From Magnetospira sp. (GTDB taxonomy: Bacteria > Pseudomonadota > Alphaproteobacteria > Rhodospirillales > Magnetospiraceae), in contig JANQGL010000378.1 of the NCBI GenBank assembly GCA_028277325.1, positions 1-6,543 on the forward strand: a stretch of 6,543 nt of DNA. The letters are read 5' to 3'. Shown here piece after piece: positions 1-6,198 of the stretch. Made by a program: the position numbers and the translations under genes. The stretch's first letter is position 1. Every line of letters begins with the position of its first letter. Under the pieces are notes generated by a model that was given only the letters and a program-made list of their open reading frames with translations, had not been told where the DNA came from and did not search any database.

Positions 1-213
1 GAAGGTCGACATTCGTTTGGTGAATCGCTGCACAAACAAATGCTTGACTGGGGCGCCGGGCCGACAAAAGGTGCACCTTTTGTCGGAGTCGGTGCACTAA
101 GCGTAAATCACGTTTAATTGGAATGGCATTGGCGATCCGATTAACGCGTGAATCCGCTGTAGCCGGTCCCGAGCGGGAATGCAATGCCGGTCGTGCGAAC
201 CTTGCGCGGCGGG
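1..213. other. Intergenic region beyond dapB, no convincing gene
   Basis: This stretch is clearly less GC-rich than the genes, with runs such as CGTAAATCACGTTTAATTG at 102-120. It holds the 26-bp palindrome (61-86) and a further GTGCAC at 92-97. A minus-strand ATG at 12-10 with three more codons (M-S-T-F) to the edge could be the start of a gene lying to the left, but four codons prove nothing. The short hairpin CCCGAGCGGG at 168-177 has 4-bp arms and no T-run. No terminator for dapB could be identified. Open frames crossing from here onto the plus strand run antisense to dapB and are not supported. Confidence 0.6.
61..86. promoter_or_regulatory. Perfect 26-bp palindrome, probable operator
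   Basis: The arm CCGACAAAAGGTG (61-73) is followed at once by its exact reverse complement CACCTTTTGTCGG (74-86): 13 of 13 bases match and there is no spacer. The next outer pair (60 G, 87 A) does not match. It lies in the less GC-rich intergenic stretch beyond dapB. Neither strand has a T-run after it, so it does not look like an intrinsic terminator, although a transcript could fold it as an 11-bp stem with a TGCA loop. Two-fold symmetry without a spacer is typical of sites bound by a dimeric repressor. The regulator is unknown, and the function is inference. Confidence 0.6.
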
Positions 214-1032
214 TCAGTCGATGGCCAGCACGTCGCGCATGGAGTAGAGGGCCGGCGGCTTGCCGACGCACCATGCCGCGGCGTGCACCGCGCCTTGCGC
301 GAACACGGCGCGCGAGCGGGCCTGGTGGGTGAGGCTGATCGTCTCGCCCTCGGCGGCGAACATGACCGTGTGCTCGCCGACCACGTCGCCGCCGCGCAGG
401 GTCGCGAAGCCGATGCCGCCGCGCGGCCGCGGCCCGGTATGCCCGTCGCGGACCTTCTGCGCCACCGCGTCCAGTTTCTGCCGGCGTCCCTTGGCCGCCG
501 CCTGTCCGAGTCCCAGCGCGGTTCCGGAGGGGGCGTCGACCTTGTGGCGATGGTGCATTTCGAGGATTTCGATATCGTAACCGTCATCCAGGGTCGCCGC
601 CACCGTTTCGGTCAAGGCGAGCAGGAGGTTGACGCCGAGGCTGAAGTTGGGGGCCTGGACGATCGGCACCCGGCTGGCCGCCTGCGCCACCACCGCCTGC
701 TGATCCGGGGCGAGGCCGGTGGTGCCGAGGACCAGCGCGGTGCCGGTCTCGGCGGCGAGGCCGGCATGCGCCGCGGCGACCGAGGCGACGGTGAAGTCGA
801 TCGCCACGTCGATTTGCGCGAACAGGGTCCGTTTGTCGTCGGTAATCGGCAGGCCGGCCGGCATCAGGCCCGCCACCTCCGCGCAGTCGCGGCCGACCAG
901 GGGGCTCGCCGCCGTTTCGCTGCCGCCGCCCAAAGCCACCCCCTGGCCGGCGACCACGGTCTGCACCAGCATCCGCCCCATGCGGCCTCCGCAGCCGATG
1001 ATTCCGACCTTGACCTCCCCGTCCTCCGGCAT
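214..1032 (-). CDS. dapB: 4-hydroxy-tetrahydrodipicolinate reductase
   Basis: This is a 272-residue DapB, which reduces 4-hydroxy-tetrahydrodipicolinate with NAD(P)H to tetrahydrodipicolinate in the cytoplasm, on the way to meso-diaminopimelate for peptidoglycan and to lysine. Visible landmarks: GIIGCGGRMGR (10-20) for the dinucleotide, GTTG (103-106), APNFSLGVNLL (127-137), and EMHHRHKVDAPSGTA (158-172), which holds the catalytic H160 and K164 and the substrate-binding 'SGT'. RGGDVVGEHTVMF and a C-terminal YSMRDVL are also typical. Length and ends match proteobacterial DapB. The ATG at 1032 is the only good start: GGAGG lies 11 bases upstream, a long spacing, but no in-frame start codon lies between them. 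It follows the dehydratase gene by 32 bases with no hairpin, so cotranscription with the polysaccharide genes is possible. At the cofactor 2'-position the usual E-R pair appears to be E-T (E39-T40). Confidence 0.98.
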   Translation of the reverse strand: MPEDGEVKVGIIGCGGRMGRMLVQTVVAGQGVALGGGSETAASPLVGRDCAEVAGLMPAGLPITDDKRTLFAQIDVAIDFTVASVAAAHAGLAAETGTALVLGTTGLAPDQQAVVAQAASRVPIVQAPNFSLGVNLLLALTETVAATLDDGYDIEILEMHHRHKVDAPSGTALGLGQAAAKGRRQKLDAVAQKVRDGHTGPRPRGGIGFATLRGGDVVGEHTVMFAAEGETISLTHQARSRAVFAQGAVHAAAWCVGKPPALYSMRDVLAID

Positions 1033-1043
1033 TTCGTATCGTC

Positions 1044-1048
1044 CCTCC
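1044..1048 (-). promoter_or_regulatory. Shine-Dalgarno GGAGG of dapB, long spacing
   Basis: GGAGG within GGGAGGG lies in the 32-base gap after the dehydratase gene, 11 bases before the dapB ATG at 1032. The spacing is longer than usual. No start codon in the dapB frame lies between it and the ATG, so it still fits that start best. Confidence 0.6.
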
Positions 1049-1064
1049 CTTGCGTTGCTGGCCC

Positions 1065-2984
1065 CTAACGCTCCACGTCCGCCGGCGCTGGCGCCACCGG
1101 ACGGAATTCAGGAACCAGGTCGCGTCCGGCATTCAATATATTCCTAACGTCATCGTTCTGCAATGCCGCCTCCAGATCGGCCAGCCGTTGGCGCAGGCGG
1201 TCGAGTTCGGCCGGGCGGGGCGCCGCCATCAGGATGCTCCGGTGTTCGGTCGGCAGCAGGTTTTCCGATCCGTGCAGGACTTCCTCGAACAGCTTCTCGC
1301 CCGGGCGGACGCCGGTGAACACGATCCTCACGTCGGTGTCCGGGCGCAGGCCGGCCAGCCGGATCATTTGCCGGGCCAGGTCGACGATGCGCACCGGCTC
1401 GCCCATGTCGAGCACCATGATCTTGCCTTCGGCGCGTCGCCGTTCGGCCAGCGCCGCCGCCTGGATGACCAGTTCGACCGCCTCGCGGATGGTCATGAAA
1501 TACCGTTTCATCTCCGGATGGGTCACGGTCAGCGGGCCGCCGGTCTCCAGCTGTTTCTGGAACAAAGGCACCACCGAGCCGGTCGAACCCAGAACATTCC
1601 CGAAACGAACCGTCACGAACCGGGTGCCGGCACCGCCATGCGCCAAGTCCAGGGCCTGGCAGTACAGCTCCGCCAGCCGCTTGGTGAGCCCCATCACGCT
1701 CGACGGGTTGACCGCCTTGTCGGTCGAAATCATCACCATCGCCTCCACCCCGTGCGCGACGCAGGCGTCGGCCACGTGGCGGGTGCCGATCACGTTGGTG
1801 CGCATCCCCTCGCCCGGATTCGCCTCGACCAGCGGCACGTGCTTGAGGGCGGCGGCATGGAACACCAGTTGCGGGTACTCGGCGGCGAACAGACGGTCGA
1901 GGCGCGCCCGGTCGCGCACGTCGGCGAGGATCGCGCGGCGCGGCAGGTCCGGGTGGCGGCGCTCCAGCTCCTGGTCGATCCGGTAGAGGGCGAACTCCGA
2001 GTTCTCGACCAGGACCAGATCGGCCGGCGCCAGGTCGGAAACCTGGCGCACCAGCTCCGACCCGATGCTGCCGCCGCCGCCGGTGATCAGCACCCGCTTC
2101 CCGGCCACCAGGGCCTTCATGGAGTCCCGGTCGAGGGTCGCCTGCGGCCGGCCCAGCAGGTCCTCCACGTCGATCGGCCGCACCTCCAGGCGATCGGCCA
2201 CGCCGCTCTTGAGGTCGGTCAGGCGCGGCAACCGCGCGATGGTGAGCCCCAGCCGGTCGGCCTCGTCGAGCAGCGCCCGCAGCCGCGCGCCGTCCATTTG
2301 GTCCTTGGTGACGATCAGCTTCTGCGGCCGGTCGTCGGGATCCATGGGGGCCACCACCGGCTCCAGGTCCTCCAGGGTGCCGAGGACACGGAACCCGTGG
2401 ATCTGGCGGTCGACCCGGCCGCGGGTTTCCGACAGGATGCCGATCACCCGATAGGTCTCGGCTCCGCCGCGCAGGGCGCGGATGAACAGCTCCGACCCGT
2501 CGCCGGCGCCGACCAGCAGCACCGGGACGGGCGGCCGGTTGCCGGCCTCGCTGAGGTCGATCCGGCGGTCCTTGGCCAGCCGGTAGAGGAACCGCGGCCC
2601 GCCGAGCAGGGCCAGCAGCACGAACCCGTTGAGGATCGGCAGCGAGCGGGGAATCAGTTCCAGGCGCGTCCACAGGAACATGATGGCGGTGAACACGAGG
2701 ATCGCCAGGGTCACCGACTTGGCGATCGCGATCAGGTCGTTCAGGGAGGCGTAGCGCCAGATGCCCCGGTACAGGTTCATGGTCCAGAACACCGCCGCGC
2801 AGACGACGGCGAAGATCACCATCGCCTCGCCGCCGTGGCCGTGTCGCCAGACGTCGTGGAAGTCGTCGCCGGTGCGCAGGTAGATGGTCAGGGCGAAGGA
2901 GCCGGCGGCCATCACGATGTCGTGCAGGAACACCACGTAGCCGCGCCGCAACCGTCCCAAATGGAACTTCCGTTTCTCAGCCAT
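1065..2984 (-). CDS. Membrane-anchored nucleotide-sugar 4,6-dehydratase, WbpM/CapD/WreV-like
   Basis: This 639-residue member of the large WbpM/CapD dehydratase group converts UDP-GlcNAc or a related sugar to its 4-keto-6-deoxy form. Four predicted membrane segments (about 16-36, 53-72, 88-106, 114-130) precede a first nucleotide-binding-like domain with LLVGAGDGSE (156-165). The catalytic SDR domain begins at TGGGGSIGSE (301-310). ISTDKAVNPSSVMGLTK (419-435) carries D422-K423 and K435, with M431 where most SDRs have tyrosine; this methionine is normal for WbpM-like enzymes. FGNVLGSTGSV (461-471) and GVRPGEKLFEEV (558-569) are also typical. The reading frame is open to 3200, but the real start is the ATG at 2984: it has GGAGG 4 bases upstream, and the family begins with the first membrane segment, whereas the 72-residue extension is a shadow of the upstream gene. 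It overlaps that gene by 8 bases and ends at TAG. Its product would feed the SDR enzyme encoded just upstream. Confidence 0.95.
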   Translation of the reverse strand: MAEKRKFHLGRLRRGYVVFLHDIVMAAGSFALTIYLRTGDDFHDVWRHGHGGEAMVIFAVVCAAVFWTMNLYRGIWRYASLNDLIAIAKSVTLAILVFTAIMFLWTRLELIPRSLPILNGFVLLALLGGPRFLYRLAKDRRIDLSEAGNRPPVPVLLVGAGDGSELFIRALRGGAETYRVIGILSETRGRVDRQIHGFRVLGTLEDLEPVVAPMDPDDRPQKLIVTKDQMDGARLRALLDEADRLGLTIARLPRLTDLKSGVADRLEVRPIDVEDLLGRPQATLDRDSMKALVAGKRVLITGGGGSIGSELVRQVSDLAPADLVLVENSEFALYRIDQELERRHPDLPRRAILADVRDRARLDRLFAAEYPQLVFHAAALKHVPLVEANPGEGMRTNVIGTRHVADACVAHGVEAMVMISTDKAVNPSSVMGLTKRLAELYCQALDLAHGGAGTRFVTVRFGNVLGSTGSVVPLFQKQLETGGPLTVTHPEMKRYFMTIREAVELVIQAAALAERRRAEGKIMVLDMGEPVRIVDLARQMIRLAGLRPDTDVRIVFTGVRPGEKLFEEVLHGSENLLPTEHRSILMAAPRPAELDRLRQRLADLEAALQNDDVRNILNAGRDLVPEFRPVAPAPADVER

Positions 2985-3897
2985 GGTGCCTCCGGTACCA
3001 CGCGGCGGTGGCGAGCAGGGCGTCCTCGGGGGGCACCGGAGGCGTCCAGCCCAGGTCGCGACGCAGCGGCGAATCGTCCACCTGCAACGACTCCACCAGC
3101 CGAGCCACCGCGTCCGGTCGTCCCAGGACCCGTCCGGCGGCCCGCAAACTCCAATCCGGAACCGGAACCAGGCGGGCCGGGCGCTCCAGGCCCCGGGCAA
3201 GGACCCGGACCAGCTCCGGCAGGGTCAGGTCCGCGCCGTCGCGCACCAGCCACACCCGGCCCGCCGCCGCCGGGTGGTCGACGCAGCGCAGCAGGGCGTC
3301 GGCCAGGTTGTCCAGGGCGACCAGGCTGCGCCGGTTGCGCAGGGCGTCGAACGGCAGCGGCAGTCCGCGGTCGATCAGCCGCAGCAGGGCCAGGAAGTTG
3401 GCCCGCACCCCGGGGCCGTGGACCAGCGGCGGCCGCAGCACCGCGACCTGCAGCGCGCGGGTCTTCGCGATCTCCCACAGGGCCGCCTCCGCCTCCGCCT
3501 TCGAAACCGCGTAAGGGCCGCGGGGATCGATCAGGTCGCTGGCGGAAAAGGGTTCGGTTTCCGTATGTTCGCCGTTGACCTTGATGCTGCTCGCAAAGAC
3601 GATCCGGCGCACCCCGGCGGCCGCCGCCTGAACCGCCAGGCGTCGCGCGCCGGCGACGTTGACGCGGCGGAACTCGGCCAGGGGGTCGGCCGCGGTGTCG
3701 CGCATCCGGTGCACGCGGGCCGCCAGGTGGACCACCGCGTCGACGCCGGCCAGGACCGGCGTCCAGTCCGTTTCGGGGCCGATGTCGCCCACCGTGGCGC
3801 GGGTCGCTTCCACCACCGCGTCACCGCGCGCCGTCAGGGCCCGGCAGACCGCGCCGCCGACGAAGCCGTCGGCACCGGTGACCAGGACCCGGCTCAT
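2977..3897 (-). CDS. NAD-dependent epimerase/reductase (extended SDR), WbpV/WreQ-like
   Basis: This 306-residue extended short-chain dehydrogenase acts on nucleotide sugars in the cytoplasm. It opens with MSRVLVTGADGFVGGAV, where GADGFVG (8-14) is the NAD(P)-binding glycine motif. HLAARVHRM follows at 57-65. The catalytic region is SSIKVNGE (103-110) and GPYAVSK, giving Y129 and K133 of the YxxxK pair. 'SSIKVNGE' is characteristic of the WbpV/WreQ type rather than of GalE. Known members reduce or epimerise 4-keto-6-deoxy-HexNAc or HexNAc nucleotide sugars. Next to a 4,6-dehydratase, a 4-reductase making UDP-QuiNAc is my preferred reading; a C4-epimerase is the main alternative. The ATG at 3897 is chosen over the longer frame starting at 4266 because that extension is a shadow of the upstream gene, the Rossmann motif lies right at this start, and GGAGA stands 7 bases before it. 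It overlaps the preceding gene by 4 bases (ATGA) and the following gene by 8. Confidence 0.95.
   Translation of the reverse strand: MSRVLVTGADGFVGGAVCRALTARGDAVVEATRATVGDIGPETDWTPVLAGVDAVVHLAARVHRMRDTAADPLAEFRRVNVAGARRLAVQAAAAGVRRIVFASSIKVNGEHTETEPFSASDLIDPRGPYAVSKAEAEAALWEIAKTRALQVAVLRPPLVHGPGVRANFLALLRLIDRGLPLPFDALRNRRSLVALDNLADALLRCVDHPAAAGRVWLVRDGADLTLPELVRVLARGLERPARLVPVPDWSLRAAGRVLGRPDAVARLVESLQVDDSPLRRDLGWTPPVPPEDALLATAAWYRRHHG
2989..2993 (-). promoter_or_regulatory. Shine-Dalgarno GGAGG that fixes the dehydratase start
   Basis: On the minus strand GGAGG stands 4 bases before the ATG at 2984. It lies inside the last codons of the upstream SDR gene and supports the 639-residue product over the 711-residue open frame. 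Confidence 0.75.
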
Positions 3898-5150
3898 GGC
3901 AGGTTCTCCCGCGCCACCCGGCGGCCGCGTCCGTTGGCGGCGACATCGAGCACCGCCAGCATGCGTCGGGACTGGCGCTCGCGGCTGTACAGGCGCCGCG
4001 CCCGAAGACTGGCGTCGGCCAGGGTCCGCCGGGCCTCGGGATCGTCGGCCAGGGCCACGCAGGCGGCGGCCAGGGCCGCCGGGTCTTCGGGCGGCACCCA
4101 GCGTCCCGCCGCGGCCGACTCGACGATGCGCCGCGCCTCGCCGTCCGGCGCCGCGAGCAGGACCGGCAGGCCCATGCCCATGGCCTCGAAGATCTTCGAC
4201 GGGATCACGTCGGCGAAGGCCGGCGCGTCTTTCAGGTGGACCAGGGCGACGTCGCAGACGCTCCATACCGCCGGCATCGCCGCCTTCGGCTGCGGCGCGC
4301 CGAACACCGCGTTGCCGAGGCCGCGCCGGTCGGCCATCGCGATCAGCGCATCGCGCTCCGCTCCCGCCCCGACCAGCAGGAACCGGATATCGTCACGATA
4401 TCGCAACAATTCCGCGGCGTCCAGGACGTTGGTCAGCGCATGCGCCATGCCGTGGGTGCCCACGTAGCCGATCACGAAGCGGTCCTCAAGCCGCCACAGG
4501 GAGTCGTACCCCGGATCGCGGTCACGCGGCCCGTACCGATCCAGGTCCACCCCGTTGAGCACCACCGCGATCTTGTCGGCCGGAATCCCGCGCCCGACCA
4601 GGTTGGTCTTGAACGACTCGGTCAGCGCGGCGACGCAGGCTGATCGGCGATACAGGAAAAGCTCCACCTTCTCCACCGCGCGCAGGGCCGGGCTGGGACG
4701 CATGGCGCCGACCGCCGAGATCGACGCCGGCCACAGGTCGCCCAGTTCGAACACGAACGGGCGCCGCCGCACCATGCCGAGCGCCCACCCGGCGACGGCC
4801 GAGAAGAACTGCGGCGAGGTGGCGGCGATCACGTCGGGGCGACGCAGCCCCAGTCCGACCAGAACCGCCATCACCCCGAAACTCATGAAATCCAGGATGC
4901 GCCGCGCCCGGCCCGCGTTGGGGGCGATGTAGGTCTTCACCCGGACGACCGAAATGCCGTCCATTTCCGATCTTTGCAGCCACCTGTTGCGCCAGCCGTC
5001 GAACAGCCGGCCATGCGGGAAGTTGGGGGCGCAGGTGAGCACCGTCACCCGGTGCCCCCAGCCCACCCAGTACGCGGCGCGCTCGTAGACCCGTGTCGCG
5101 GCGGCATTGGTCTCCGGCGGGAAGTTCTCGGTGATGAACAGGATGTTCAC
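3894..5150 (-). CDS. GT4 family glycosyltransferase, WbuB/WcaI-like
   Basis: This 418-residue GT-B glycosyltransferase probably adds a sugar to the lipid-linked O-antigen precursor on the cytoplasmic side of the membrane. The N-terminal acceptor domain begins MNILFITENFPPETNAAATR, the opening typical of WbuB-like enzymes. The donor domain starts near FVIGYVGTHG (225-234) and holds PSKIFEAMGMGLPVL (317-331), with E322 at the conserved donor-site glutamate, followed by DGEARRIVE and a VPPEDP segment. The start is the GTG at 5150. A longer frame runs upstream to 6218, but that part lies inside the preceding gene in another frame, and homologues begin at this motif. The GTG shares bases with the preceding TGA (GTGA, 4-base overlap) and has only a weak GGAC 7 bases upstream, which suggests translational coupling. 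Its own TGA overlaps the next ATG by 4 bases. E. coli WbuB is an N-acetyl-L-fucosamine transferase, but sugar specificity in this group cannot be read from sequence alone. Confidence 0.93.
   Translation of the reverse strand: MNILFITENFPPETNAAATRVYERAAYWVGWGHRVTVLTCAPNFPHGRLFDGWRNRWLQRSEMDGISVVRVKTYIAPNAGRARRILDFMSFGVMAVLVGLGLRRPDVIAATSPQFFSAVAGWALGMVRRRPFVFELGDLWPASISAVGAMRPSPALRAVEKVELFLYRRSACVAALTESFKTNLVGRGIPADKIAVVLNGVDLDRYGPRDRDPGYDSLWRLEDRFVIGYVGTHGMAHALTNVLDAAELLRYRDDIRFLLVGAGAERDALIAMADRRGLGNAVFGAPQPKAAMPAVWSVCDVALVHLKDAPAFADVIPSKIFEAMGMGLPVLLAAPDGEARRIVESAAAGRWVPPEDPAALAAACVALADDPEARRTLADASLRARRLYSRERQSRRMLAVLDVAANGRGRRVARENLP
3905..3909 (-). promoter_or_regulatory. Shine-Dalgarno GGAGA that fixes the SDR gene start
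   Basis: On the minus strand GGAGA stands 7 bases before the ATG at 3897, within the end of the GT4 gene. It supports the 306-residue protein beginning MSRVLVTG rather than the longer open frame from 4266. Confidence 0.7.
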
Positions 5151-6154
5151 GGCGCGCGTCCGTTGCCGGCGCGGAACGGTTTCGCCAGCAGGTACAGGGT
5201 GGCCGCGGTGACCAGAGCCGCCGCCGCGAGGGCCGGCAAGGGAAACCGGATCGCGATCAGGGCCAGCAGGACCAGCAGCGCGTTGGCGGCGGCGATCGCA
5301 AGGGCCGTTCGGTCGTGGCCCCAGCCGCCGCGCACCGCCAACTGGTAGAAGTGGTCCCGGTGCCCGGCCAGAAGGTTGTGCCCGCGCATCGCCCGCCGCA
5401 GGAGGGTCAGCCCGGAATCGGCCAGGTAATAGGCCGCCAGGATGACCGCCGGGACCGGCTGGCCCTCGGCGGCCAGGCGGATCAGCAGGAACCCGAGCAG
5501 GAAGCCCAGCGGCACGCTGCCCACGTCGCCCAGGAACAGGCGCGCCGGATGCCAGTTCCAGGCCAGGAAGGCGAGCGCCGCCAGGCCGCAGGTGAAGCCG
5601 AGGGCCTCCAGCCCGGGCGACAGGTCCGCCGCCGCCGCCACCAGGGCGGCGCCGAAGCCGAGCGTCGCCGTTTCGACGCCGGTGATGCCGTCGATCCCGT
5701 CCATGAAATTGTAGAGGTTGATGAACCACACCCAGGCCGGGACGGCGAGGGCGACGGCCAGCCAGGCGGGCAGAAGATCGCCGCCCAGCCGAACCGGCCC
5801 GGCCACCGCCAGGACCCCGCCGGCGATCGCCAGGTGGGCCAGCAGGCGCGGCCAGGCCGGCAGGTTGCGCAGGTCGTCCCACCAGGACAGGGCGGCCAGG
5901 GCCAGGGCGCCGAAGGGGACCGCCCACCAGGAGGTCTCCCATCCGCGGTCGACCCCGACCCAGACCCAGGCGGCGGCGAGGACCGGTACGACCGCCAGGC
6001 CGCCGCCGCGCGGCGTCGGCACCGCGTGGCTGCTGCGCGCGCCGGGATGGTCGAGCAGGGCGCGCCGCGCCAGGAAACCGCGGACCATCGCCAGCGCGGC
6101 CCAGGTGGCAACCGGCACGGCGGCATACAGGAGAAAGTCGGACCCGGCGAACAT
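5147..6154 (-). CDS. Undecaprenyl-phosphate sugar-1-phosphate transferase, WecA/WbpL/WreU-like
   Basis: This 335-residue integral membrane protein belongs to the MraY/WecA superfamily, which transfers a HexNAc-1-phosphate from a UDP-sugar to undecaprenyl phosphate at the cytoplasmic face, the first step of O-antigen assembly. Visible motifs in order: LLDHPGARSSH with PTPRGGG (about 33-52), the WWDD aspartate pair (D93, D94), NLYNFMDGIDG (146-156), FLGDVGS (207-213, D210) and HRDHFYQ (265-271). Together they cover the metal and substrate loops of the family. Around ten hydrophobic stretches alternate with these loops. The length and the 'RSSH..PTPRGGG' form match the WbpL/WreU branch rather than MraY. 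The ATG at 6154 is preferred because residues 1-23 form the first membrane segment; its Shine-Dalgarno (AGAAG) is weak. It lies 42 bases after the heparinase-like gene, and its TGA overlaps the next gene by 4 bases. The neighbouring dehydratase and reductase suggest QuiNAc-1-P or a related sugar as substrate, which is inference. Confidence 0.95.
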   Translation of the reverse strand: MFAGSDFLLYAAVPVATWAALAMVRGFLARRALLDHPGARSSHAVPTPRGGGLAVVPVLAAAWVWVGVDRGWETSWWAVPFGALALAALSWWDDLRNLPAWPRLLAHLAIAGGVLAVAGPVRLGGDLLPAWLAVALAVPAWVWFINLYNFMDGIDGITGVETATLGFGAALVAAAADLSPGLEALGFTCGLAALAFLAWNWHPARLFLGDVGSVPLGFLLGFLLIRLAAEGQPVPAVILAAYYLADSGLTLLRRAMRGHNLLAGHRDHFYQLAVRGGWGHDRTALAIAAANALLVLLALIAIRFPLPALAAAALVTAATLYLLAKPFRAGNGRAP

Positions 6155-6198
6155 GCGATCTTCTACCCCCGCGCGGCGGCGCCGGGCAAGCGATCTTC
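6155..6198 (-). repeat. 9-bp direct repeat framing the gap before the WecA-like gene
   Basis: On the minus strand GAAGATCGC occurs at 6198-6190, overlapping the TGA of the heparinase-like gene, and again at 6163-6155, ending just before the ATG of the transferase gene. Between the copies are 26 GC-rich bases. The second copy supplies the weak AGAAG ribosome site. It may be a chance repeat or a duplication scar. Confidence 0.4.

Noticed and set aside
44..72. Plus-strand promoter with TTGACT as -35 box
   Set aside because: At 16-17 bases spacing the -10 position reads AAAAGG or AAAGGT, which is not promoter-like, and no plus-strand gene lies downstream.
61..86. Palindrome as an intrinsic terminator for dapB
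   Set aside because: No T-run follows on either strand, and on the minus strand it lies about 130 bases past the dapB stop. A terminator role is possible only as a non-classical one.
80..109. Plus-strand promoter TTGTCG-18-TAAATC
   Set aside because: It is a weak match with long spacing, and transcription from it would only run antisense into dapB.
168..177. CCCGAGCGGG hairpin near the dapB end
   Set aside because: The arms are only four bases and no T-run follows; this is common by chance in GC-rich DNA.
184..1068. Plus-strand open frame of 294 codons
   Set aside because: It is antisense to dapB, whose catalytic and cofactor motifs are complete on the minus strand; the plus-strand translation is low-complexity H/R/G/A.
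1050..3578. Plus-strand open frame of 842 codons
   Set aside because: It runs antisense to the whole dehydratase gene and part of the SDR gene, has no family motifs, and ends in long P/G/R-rich runs. Long antisense frames are expected in very GC-rich genes.
2983..4467. Plus-strand open frame of 494 codons
   Set aside because: It is antisense to the SDR and GT4 genes, both of which show clear motifs. It has no recognisable domain.
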